DNA of 40,149 bases. Source: an uncultured Actinomycetes bacterium (GTDB lineage: Bacteria > Actinomycetota > Actinomycetes > Nanopelagicales > Nanopelagicaceae). The notes beneath the pieces are model-generated. The model did no database searches. It was not told where the DNA came from and was given only the letters and a program-made list of their open reading frames with translations. Position numbers and translations under genes: made by a program. The stretch spans positions 1-40,149 of the forward strand of contig CAILJM010000005.1 of assembly GCA_903834515.1 (NCBI GenBank), given 5' to 3'. This document shows, piece after piece, positions 22,375 through 28,854 of the stretch (positions are counted from its first letter, which is position 1; every line of letters begins with the position of its first letter).

Positions 22375-22833
22375 TCAATCCTCTTCAAAAATTAGAAGTC
22401 GCGTTTTCCATAAAGATTGACTTGTGACTTCAATTCCCGCATGTACGTGGGCGTTCTTGATGGATTTTCGAACTGCGTTTCTACTGAATTGGAAGAGAAG
22501 AAATGCAGTCGGAAGTTCTACGACGATTGCTGAAGAGAGTGCAATTTTAAAGTCCCAGCCTGGCTTAGAAGTAACTACATCGAACCACGAATCGATGATG
22601 AGAAAAGTTGCCGAGATCATCGCGCCTGGAATTGCTGCCTGACGGTGATTCCACAGTGCCCAGCTCGTTGCAAGCAAAGTAACAGTCATGCCAAGGTCAT
22701 AGCCGAACCACGCCACATTCCAATGTTCAGCGCGGTAAGAGGTGGGTAACGCTTTGAGAAGATAGATCATCCATCCAACAAGAATGAACGAAGCAAGCAC
22801 AAGTAAGAGGCTTCTAATTCGGTTTCGGCGCAT
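22375..22833 (-). CDS. Four-helix membrane protein of unknown function
   Basis: The 152-aa protein has about four transmembrane segments (SLLLVLASFILVGWMIYLL, a second at GYDLGMTVTLLATSWALW, a third at IPGAMISATFLIIDSWFDVV, a fourth around IALSSAIVVELPTAFLLF) and a positively charged C-terminal tail. I do not recognise a characterised family. It is divergent from the sulfide:quinone oxidoreductase gene, and the CstR-type dyad overlaps its own -10 (TATACT on the minus strand, 22862-22867), so it is probably induced together with the reactive-sulfur operon. The ribosome-binding site AAGGAGAGG precedes the ATG. Confidence 0.7.
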   Translation of the reverse strand: MRRNRIRSLLLVLASFILVGWMIYLLKALPTSYRAEHWNVAWFGYDLGMTVTLLATSWALWNHRQAAIPGAMISATFLIIDSWFDVVTSKPGWDFKIALSSAIVVELPTAFLLFQFSRNAVRKSIKNAHVHAGIEVTSQSLWKTRLLIFEED

Positions 22834-22863
22834 CAGGCCCCTCTCCTTGATTACTTGTTTTAG

Positions 22864-22881
22864 TATACCCCCAGGGGTATA
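22864..22881. promoter_or_regulatory. CsoR/CstR-type operator
   Basis: TATACCCCCAGGGGTATA: eight-base arms TATACCCC and GGGGTATA around CA, the classic operator of CsoR/CstR repressors. It overlaps two divergent -10 elements, TATACT (minus strand, 22867-22862) and TATAGT (plus strand, 22878-22883). A single bound repressor would silence both directions. The CstR-like gene is at 24568. Confidence 0.85.
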
Positions 22882-22924
22882 GTCGTGGATAGGGGCAAGG
22901 GAGCCTCAGAATTCGGAGAGTGAA

Positions 22925-24382
22925 ATGGCAAGAGTCGTCATCCTTGGAGCGGGAGTAGCTGGGCACACAGCGGCCCTCCACGCCAAGCGCTTACTGGGCA
23001 AAGAGCATGAAATCATCGTGATTTCGCCTAACTCCAAGTACAACTGGATCCCATCGAATATTTGGGTTGGCGTGGGGAAAATGAGCGCCGAGCAAGTGAC
23101 CTTTCCGCTAGCGCCTGTTTACACGAAGAAGGGAATAACCTTTCATCAGGCCCTAGCCAGAGAGATTCATCCCGAGGGAGATACAACTACCAATTCTGGC
23201 TTTGTCTCCGTTTCGTACACCGACCCTGCTCGGAGCGGTGAAGAAGGAAAAGTTGAATATGACTTTTTAGTAAATGCGACTGGACCAAAACTCAATTTCG
23301 CAGCGACCCCGGGCCTTGGCCCTGATGGCCATACTGTCTCAGTCTGCACCTTTGGACATGCAATCGAAGCAGCAAAGTCTTTGAAAGAAGTTATTGCTGT
23401 AATGAAGTCAGGTAAGCGACAAGCGATTGCTGTCGGGGTAGGGCATGGCACTTGTACGTGTGAAGGTGCTGCCTTCGAATATGCCTTCAATGTCGAGCAC
23501 GAGATTCGCGCCGCGGGCGTCCGAGATTTGGCCGATATTACATACATCACCAATGAATACGAGCTGGGAGATTTCGGCGTTGGCGGAATGATCTTCTCTC
23601 AGCAAGGATTTCAAACATCATCGAAGATGTGGACCGAATCACTCTTCCGAGAGCGAAATATCAAGGCGATCCTTGGCGCCCATGTTGAGAAGATTGAACC
23701 ACATGAAGTTCACTATGAGCTCGCAGACGGTACGAAAGACGTTTTGAACTTTGATTTTGCAATGCTTCTGCCGCCATTCCGTGGAGTCGATATGAAGGCC
23801 TTCGATAAGACTGGGGTCGATATCACCGATAAATTATTTGCACCATCCGGATTTATGAAAGTTGATGCAGACTATTCAGGCAAGCCATACGAAGAGTGGT
23901 TGGCTTCTGACTGGCCGAAGACATATCGAAATCCACTTTATCCAAATATTTTCGCCGTTGGGATCGCATTTGCGCCTCCGCATCAAATCTCAAAACCCCG
24001 CAAATCTCCGAATGGAACACTCATCGCACCTTCGCCTCCCCGCACCGGGATGCCATCAGGAATCATGGGGAAGACCGCAATATTAAGTATTCAAGCACTC
24101 ATCAAATCAGGCGTGGATGCTGACGTGGCATCAGCCTCGATGTCTGACATGGGCGCTGCCTGCGTCGCCTCGGCTGGCTCGGGAATGAAGCTTGGCTCAG
24201 CGGCTTCAATGACGATGTACCCCGTCGTTCCGGACTACGTGAAATATCCAAATACTGGCCGAAGCTTAGATGACACCTACGGAGAGATCGGTCTCGCGGG
24301 GCATTGGATAAAACTACTTCTGCACTACATGTTTATTTATAAGGCCAAGGCCCGCTTCGGCTGGTTCTTGATTCCGGAATAA
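22925..24382 (+). CDS. sqr: Sulfide:quinone oxidoreductase-like flavoprotein
   Basis: The 485-aa FAD protein of the SQR/flavocytochrome c sulfide dehydrogenase group has an N-terminal FAD-binding site (VVILGAGVAGHTAALHAKRL) and the family motif GHGTCTCEGAAFEYAFN with its redox Cys. A further Cys lies in SVCTFGHA, a third in SDMGAACVASAGSG, and the C-terminal part is amphipathic and aromatic (LLLHYMFIYKAKARFGWFL), suited to membrane docking. It would oxidise sulfide to polysulfide or persulfide and pass electrons to quinone. It heads an operon with rhodanese and persulfide-reductase genes, and is regulated from the dyad at 22864. The ribosome-binding site is GGAGAG. Confidence 0.88.
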   Translation: MARVVILGAGVAGHTAALHAKRLLGKEHEIIVISPNSKYNWIPSNIWVGVGKMSAEQVTFPLAPVYTKKGITFHQALAREIHPEGDTTTNSGFVSVSYTDPARSGEEGKVEYDFLVNATGPKLNFAATPGLGPDGHTVSVCTFGHAIEAAKSLKEVIAVMKSGKRQAIAVGVGHGTCTCEGAAFEYAFNVEHEIRAAGVRDLADITYITNEYELGDFGVGGMIFSQQGFQTSSKMWTESLFRERNIKAILGAHVEKIEPHEVHYELADGTKDVLNFDFAMLLPPFRGVDMKAFDKTGVDITDKLFAPSGFMKVDADYSGKPYEEWLASDWPKTYRNPLYPNIFAVGIAFAPPHQISKPRKSPNGTLIAPSPPRTGMPSGIMGKTAILSIQALIKSGVDADVASASMSDMGAACVASAGSGMKLGSAASMTMYPVVPDYVKYPNTGRSLDDTYGEIGLAGHWIKLLLHYMFIYKAKARFGWFLIPE

Positions 24383-24396
24383 GGGGAGAGTCGAAA

Positions 24397-24564
24397 ATGG
24401 AAAATCCTAATGAGAGTATCGCAAGAGCGCCGCTTCCTACAGAAAAGACGCTCAGACAGAGAAGCAATGTATTGATTCAAATCACCAGATTTTGTGCCAT
24501 CAACCTGAAGATGGTCAGAATGATTCGCAAAGGCCATCACCCTATGGAAAAGAAAGTGAAGTAA
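24397..24564 (+). CDS. Small basic protein (55 aa) in the sulfide operon
   Basis: This short gene runs from ATG at 24397 to TAA at 24564, with a strong GGGGAGAG ribosome-binding site six bases upstream, 14 bases after sqr and 3 bases before the CstR-like gene. The protein is basic: a polar N-terminus, then LIQITRFCAINLKMVRMIRK and GHH near the end, with a single Cys. The central part could form an amphipathic or membrane-associated helix. I do not recognise a characterised family. Its tight spacing inside the operon, good ribosome-binding site and sensible composition argue that it is real. Confidence 0.7.
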   Translation: MENPNESIARAPLPTEKTLRQRSNVLIQITRFCAINLKMVRMIRKGHHPMEKKVK

Positions 24565-24567
24565 TTA

Positions 24568-24858
24568 ATGTCTTCAAAGAAGCCACCTACTCATACTCTA
24601 CAAAATGCTGAAATCACTTCGGCATTGGTTGCAAGAGTGAAAAAAGCCCAAGGTCAGCTGGGAGCCGTCGCAAGAATGTTAGAAGAAGGCCGAAACTGTG
24701 ACGAGGTTGTTCACCAGATGTCCGCTGTATCCAAGGCCGTTCACACTGCAGCATTCACTCTGATTTCGGCAAGCCTTGAAGAGTGCATTCTTGAGGGTAA
24801 GAGTGATCAGCGTGAGGTCTCAGAGAAACTTCAAAAACTATTCCTAAGTTTGGCTTAA
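24568..24858 (+). CDS. CsoR/CstR-family repressor, probably persulfide-sensing
   Basis: The 96-aa all-helical repressor of the CsoR/RcnR/CstR family has the first Cys in GRNCDEVVHQMSAVSKAV and the second in LISASLEECIL. Copper-sensing CsoR needs a His four residues before the second Cys; here that position is Ser, leaving only the two thiols, as in CstR, which forms a di- or trisulfide bridge with persulfides. It sits inside an operon for sulfide and persulfide handling, so reactive sulfur rather than copper is the likely signal. The target should be the dyad at 22864-22881. Confidence 0.85.
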   Translation: MSSKKPPTHTLQNAEITSALVARVKKAQGQLGAVARMLEEGRNCDEVVHQMSAVSKAVHTAAFTLISASLEECILEGKSDQREVSEKLQKLFLSLA

Positions 24859-24860
24859 AT

Positions 24861-25250
24861 ATGAAAAAACTCATAGTTGTTCTATTCGTTTCAATCTTTG
24901 CCTTAACTGCTTGCGGAAATACTGGGGGAAAAGTGAATAATTTATCGGTCGCAGATTTCGCTACGAAAATTTCCGATAGCTCTGTTGTATTGATGGATGT
25001 GCGAACCCCAGGGGAGTTCGCCTCAGGTCATATCGCCGGGGCAACTAATCTAGATTTTGAATCGGGTGTTTTTGACCAAGAGATTCAGAAACTTGATAAA
25101 TCGAAGGTCTATGCCGTTTACTGCCGAAGCGGCAATCGATCCGGCCAAGCAACGGCCATTATGGCGAAAGATGGTTTTAAGGCGATATTCAATCTAGATG
25201 GTGGGATTATCAACTGGAGCACCTCGGGACGTGCGCTGGTGACCAACTAG
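24861..25250 (+). CDS. Rhodanese-domain lipoprotein
   Basis: The 129-aa protein begins with a lipoprotein signal peptide (MKKLIVVLFVSIFALTACGN; lipobox LTAC), so it should be anchored outside the membrane. A single rhodanese domain follows: VVLMDVRTPGEFASGHIAGA and the active-site loop YCRSGNRSGQA with the catalytic Cys. It would carry or transfer sulfane sulfur at the cell surface, plausibly receiving product from the quinone oxidoreductase. It overlaps the next gene by one base (TAGTG). Confidence 0.9.
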   Translation: MKKLIVVLFVSIFALTACGNTGGKVNNLSVADFATKISDSSVVLMDVRTPGEFASGHIAGATNLDFESGVFDQEIQKLDKSKVYAVYCRSGNRSGQATAIMAKDGFKAIFNLDGGIINWSTSGRALVTN

Positions 25251-26908
25251 TGAGAAAGATTGTTGTTATAGGCGGGGTAGCCGGCGGCATGTCATTTGCG
25301 GCAAGGATGCGAAGGCTCGACGAAACCGCCGAAATTATTGTGATCGAAAAGAGCGGCTTCGTCTCCTACGCAAATTGTGGACTTCCTTATTACCTGGGAG
25401 GCGTTATTGAGAAAGAGGAGTCCTTGCTCCTGCAGACGCCATCATCTCTCTTTAAGAGATTTCGACTCGACGTGAGAGTGGATACCGAGGTTTTATCAAT
25501 AGATCGCACCTCAAAAACGGTCGCCGTCCTAAATCACGCCGATGGTAGTAAATATTCGATTGATTTCGACTACTTAGTTCTTAGCCCTGGTGCAGCCCCC
25601 ATCCGTCCTTCCCTCCCTGGAATCGAGCGTACGCTCTCGTTGCGCAATATTGAGGATGTAAAGAAACTTTTCCAGGTGGCCACTGATCATCCTAAGAACG
25701 CTGTAGTAATCGGTGGAGGTTTTATCGGGGTTGAGATGGCTGAAAACTTAACGCATCGCGGCATTCCAACTTCGATAGTGGAGGCTCAAGATCAAGTTCT
25801 GATGCCTCTTGATCCTGAAATGGTTTCATTTATACATGCCGAACTCGTAAAAAAAGGGGTGAGGTTGTATTTGGGTTCTGCTCTTTCGGAGATTACAGCG
25901 AACTCTGTGAAGCTTGCTAACGGGGTGGAGATTGAAGCCGAATTAGTAATCATGGCGATTGGTGTTCGACCTGAAGTGACTCTGGCAAAAGCTGCTGGAT
26001 TGGCTATTGGCGAACGCGGCGGCATCAAGGTTGACGAATATCACCGGACAAGTGACCCGAGCATTTACGCAGTAGGTGACGCCGTGGAGAAGAAGGATGC
26101 ATTGGATGGGAGCGCGGCCTTGGTGCCGCTTGCAAATATCGCCAATCGCCACGGACGAGTTATCGCCGACCATATTGCGGGCAAAAATATTCGTCGGATT
26201 GATGCACAAGGAACAGCCATAGTGAAGGTTTTTGACCTGACAATTGCTTCCTCGGGCTGGAATGAAAAGCGATTAAAGGCCGCTGGGAGAGAATTTCTGG
26301 CGATCCACAGCCATCCGGCATCTCACGCAGGTTATTACCCAGGCGCCCAAGGCATGTCCCTCAAATTATTGGTTGATCCAACCAGTGAGAAGATCATTGG
26401 CGTGCAAGGCGTTGGCGGCGAAGGTGTCGACAAACGCATTGATGTGATTGCAACAGCTATGCGAGGTGGCATTACTGCGCCGGAATTAGCTGATCTTGAG
26501 CTTGCCTACGCACCGCCATATGGATCTGCAAAGGATCCAGTAAATATGTTGGGTTATATTGCCGAAAATGTTCTTTCGGGCATCACCCCAACAATCCAAT
26601 GGAGCGCCGTTGATGAATGGATCTCGGATGGTTTCCCCATCATCGACGTTCGAAGCGAAAGCGAAGTCGCTGGGGGATCAATTCCTGTTGCGATCAACAT
26701 TCCCATCGATGATATCCGTCAGCGAAAAGCCGAACTTCCTCTTGGAAAAATCCTCGTGACATGTCAAGTGGGCCAAAGAGGACATGCGGCGACACGTCTC
26801 CTACGTGAAATGGGCTACGACGCCTACAACCTTGATGGTGGCTATATGACGTGGAGCAATTCACCTGCACATTCAAAGATCACTCATGAACAGAAAGTAG
26901 GAAAATAG
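25250..26908 (+). CDS. CoA-disulfide / persulfide reductase with C-terminal rhodanese domain
   Basis: The 552-aa fusion has an FAD- and NAD(P)H-dependent pyridine-nucleotide disulfide oxidoreductase (residues 1-~450: VVIGGVAGGMSFAARMRRL, single active Cys in SYANCGLPYY, second dinucleotide site VVIGGGFIGVEMAENL, GDAVEKK). A rhodanese domain follows (residues ~460-545, DEWISDGFPIIDVRSESEV, active loop VTCQVGQRGHA). This CoADR-RHD architecture reduces CoA persulfide and other persulfides or polysulfides. The GTG start overlaps the lipoprotein stop. Within this operon it would dispose of persulfides made by sulfide oxidation. Confidence 0.9.
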   Translation: MRKIVVIGGVAGGMSFAARMRRLDETAEIIVIEKSGFVSYANCGLPYYLGGVIEKEESLLLQTPSSLFKRFRLDVRVDTEVLSIDRTSKTVAVLNHADGSKYSIDFDYLVLSPGAAPIRPSLPGIERTLSLRNIEDVKKLFQVATDHPKNAVVIGGGFIGVEMAENLTHRGIPTSIVEAQDQVLMPLDPEMVSFIHAELVKKGVRLYLGSALSEITANSVKLANGVEIEAELVIMAIGVRPEVTLAKAAGLAIGERGGIKVDEYHRTSDPSIYAVGDAVEKKDALDGSAALVPLANIANRHGRVIADHIAGKNIRRIDAQGTAIVKVFDLTIASSGWNEKRLKAAGREFLAIHSHPASHAGYYPGAQGMSLKLLVDPTSEKIIGVQGVGGEGVDKRIDVIATAMRGGITAPELADLELAYAPPYGSAKDPVNMLGYIAENVLSGITPTIQWSAVDEWISDGFPIIDVRSESEVAGGSIPVAINIPIDDIRQRKAELPLGKILVTCQVGQRGHAATRLLREMGYDAYNLDGGYMTWSNSPAHSKITHEQKVGK

Positions 26909-26910
26909 TT

Positions 26911-27081
26911 ATGTGTACAAGAACAACATGTCGTAAGTGCGGGAAGGTCTCTTGGTCAGGTTGTGGTCAGCATGTAGCGCAGGTAATGCGCGGAATTCCA
27001 AAATCTCAACAATGCCAAGGCCATGCCAATGATCCCAAAGAGCCAGGATTGTTTTCGCGCTTATTTGGAAAGAAAGGGTAA
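26911..27081 (+). CDS. Cys-rich miniprotein, probable zinc-binding (56 aa)
   Basis: Starts MCTRTTCRKCGKVSWSGCGQ, then HVAQVMRGIPKSQQCQGH, giving Cys/His ligands for a small zinc knuckle: Cys-x4-Cys-x2-Cys, Trp, GCG-x-H and a last Cys-x2-His. The remainder is basic (FSRLFGKKG). This pattern occurs in a widespread family of small bacterial proteins without a known function. It is the last gene of the sulfur operon, two bases after the persulfide reductase, with an AGGA site. A paralogue lies at 38453-38599. Confidence 0.82.
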   Translation: MCTRTTCRKCGKVSWSGCGQHVAQVMRGIPKSQQCQGHANDPKEPGLFSRLFGKKG

Positions 27082-27153
27082 TAAATGTGCAGTGCGAGGT
27101 AATCACTCAAGATTGAGAGAGCACCTCGTGAGTGCGGCGTGTACCCTTTCATA

Positions 27154-27930
27154 ATGCGTATACCTGTCGGAGATTATTGGCGAGAAGCTCTTTCAACCTG
27201 GGCGATCCCACAAGCGATACTCGATCAGGCCCCAGAAGATCCTTGGATCCACCCACCCGTAATGTTTCAAATCCCAGAGCTGATTGAAGACTCGATCTCT
27301 CACCAAAGAGCCCGAGAGGTAATTCCAGCGGGTGGATCGATTCTCGACATTGGATGTGGTGGAGGAATCGCAGCTTTTGCAGTGACACCACCCGCAAGCC
27401 ATGTGATCGGAGTGGATCACCAAGGCGAAATGCTCGAGATGTTTACCCAAAATGCAAAGGCAAGAGGCGTAACTTCGGAAGTTTTCGAAGGGTTCTGGCC
27501 TCAGGTTGAAACCTCCGTCCCAGTTGCTGACGTAGCAGCGGCCCATCACGTGACCTATAACGTCCCCCAGATTGAAGACTTTCTTCTCGCAATGAGTTCC
27601 CATGCAAAAAAACGTGTCGTTCTGGAGATGCCGCAACGTCACCCATTAACAACGGCCGCGCCACTATGGAAACATTTTTGGAACCTCGATCGCCCAGTTG
27701 ATCCAACTCCACGTGACCTAATGACGGTTATCCGCGAGCTAGGGTTTAATCCTCACCTAGAACTATGGGATGGCTCAATGCGTTCTGAAGCTGATCTTGA
27801 ATCTACGGCACATTTTTCCCGAATTCGACTCTGCTTGCCGGAGAGCCGCGAGTCCGAGGTTTTGGAGTTTTTAAAGAGTGAACCAAAGATCGCAATTCGC
27901 AATCTCGCAACAATTTGGTGGGATGTGTAG
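27154..27930 (+). CDS. Class I SAM-dependent methyltransferase
   Basis: The 258-aa protein has a Rossmann methyltransferase core: motif I GSILDIGCGGGIAAFAV with the SAM-binding glycines, motif II VIGVDHQGEML, and a post-I acidic region; VADVAAAHHVTYNVPQIEDF corresponds to motif IV. The substrate is unknown. The start used is the ATG at 27154, which has a leaderless promoter (TACCCT, six bases, ATG); a GTG at 27139 would include that promoter. It lies alone between the sulfur operon and the potassium module. Confidence 0.85.
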   Translation: MRIPVGDYWREALSTWAIPQAILDQAPEDPWIHPPVMFQIPELIEDSISHQRAREVIPAGGSILDIGCGGGIAAFAVTPPASHVIGVDHQGEMLEMFTQNAKARGVTSEVFEGFWPQVETSVPVADVAAAHHVTYNVPQIEDFLLAMSSHAKKRVVLEMPQRHPLTTAAPLWKHFWNLDRPVDPTPRDLMTVIRELGFNPHLELWDGSMRSEADLESTAHFSRIRLCLPESRESEVLEFLKSEPKIAIRNLATIWWDV

Positions 27931-27984
27931 CCGAAAATAATGCGAATTGGGTCGAGTTGTCTCAACCATCTGGTGGATCTCTTA

Positions 27985-28036
27985 GTTAGGGCCATGGGAG
28001 CTTTCTCCTTGGGGCTGTGTTAGGAATTCGTTAGGA
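27985..28036 (+). promoter_or_regulatory. GTTAGG direct repeats upstream of the membrane regulator
   Basis: GTTAGGA occurs at 28019 and 28030, an 11-base period, with a further GTTAGG at 27985 and an inverted CCCTAA at 28037. Tandem sites one helical turn apart are what OmpR/PhoB-type winged-helix proteins bind, and the next gene encodes one. The sites lie 60-75 bases upstream of the GTG at 28096. The 165-bp region has no other clear element. Confidence 0.5.
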
Positions 28037-28095
28037 TCCCTAAAACGGGGCCGAGTTTCAATCCAAGTCGCCCGTAGAGGGGTACCTTTCTATTC

Positions 28096-28854
28096 GTGAG
28101 CGGGCGAGAGCAGAAGGTTTTTTGGGAAAAATTGCGGTGGGTGGCATCACCGATTTTGGTTCTCTTGGTAATGCCGACCACCCTCTATATTTTTAGAATT
28201 GCACTCTCTGAACGACTAGCCCTTTCATCCTGTACCTTGATTCTGCTTGTCATCACCGTAATCTTTTCATTAGGTTCGCGGGCCATTGTCTCGATTTTGC
28301 TCTCGGTTGAGAGCACGCTCTTCTTGAACTATTACCTCACTCCTCCTTTCCACTCCTTTCGAGTGGCTACTTCCGGTGACATCGTCACACTCATTGTTTA
28401 CATCTTTGCCAGCATCTCAGTCTCTGGATTGATCAACCTGATAGTGACGAAGCAGAGCGAAATCGAAAATCTCATGAAGCGCCTCGAAAATGTGAAGGCG
28501 CGGAGCAACCAATCGCCAGAAGCTAGCTACTTGCTGGGGCACTGGCAGATTGACTTCGAGAAGCGGACTATCTCATCGACTCTTGGGGAGAGCTCCCATG
28601 TTCATCTGACCCCCATTGAGTGGCAATTACTTGAGGTCTTATCCCGGGCCGAAGGCGGCTTGGTGAAGCAGGAACAGATTTTGAAAGCTGTCTGGGGCGA
28701 GAAATACGAGAAAGAGACAAACTACTTGCGACTCTATTTGAGCCAACTTCGCAAGAAGCTCGAGGCATCTCCCAAGCGTCCAGAGCTTCTCTTAACCGAA
28801 TCGGGTTCTGGTTATCGCGCCATCGCCCACAAGGTGAGCGCCAGAAGTGAATAA
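28096..28854 (+). CDS. Membrane-bound one-component regulator: KdpD-like DUF4118 domain fused to KdpE-like winged helix
   Basis: The 252-aa protein has two parts. Residues ~15-117 hold four transmembrane helices (about 16-34, 42-60, 62-80, 95-117) with the KdpD-type DUF4118 pattern SLGSRAIVSILLSV and YYLTPPFHSFRVAT. After a short coiled linker (SEIENLMKRLENVK), residues ~146-248 form an OmpR/KdpE winged helix: VHLTPIEWQLLEVLSRAEG, LKAVWGEKYEKETNYLRLYL, and SQLRKKLEASPKRPELLLTE followed by SGSGYRA, very close to KdpE. There is no histidine kinase and no receiver domain. It would sense potassium, turgor or membrane state and bind DNA directly from the membrane. It overlaps the KimA-like transporter gene by eight bases. 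The GTG start has TACCTT seven bases upstream. Confidence 0.85.
   Translation: MSGREQKVFWEKLRWVASPILVLLVMPTTLYIFRIALSERLALSSCTLILLVITVIFSLGSRAIVSILLSVESTLFLNYYLTPPFHSFRVATSGDIVTLIVYIFASISVSGLINLIVTKQSEIENLMKRLENVKARSNQSPEASYLLGHWQIDFEKRTISSTLGESSHVHLTPIEWQLLEVLSRAEGGLVKQEQILKAVWGEKYEKETNYLRLYLSQLRKKLEASPKRPELLLTESGSGYRAIAHKVSARSE

Noticed and set aside
27931-28095. Possible c-di-AMP riboswitch upstream of the regulator and KimA-like transporter
   Set aside because: Such riboswitches precede KimA genes in Bacillus, but the conserved ydaO-type sequence blocks are not found here; direct repeats explain the region better.
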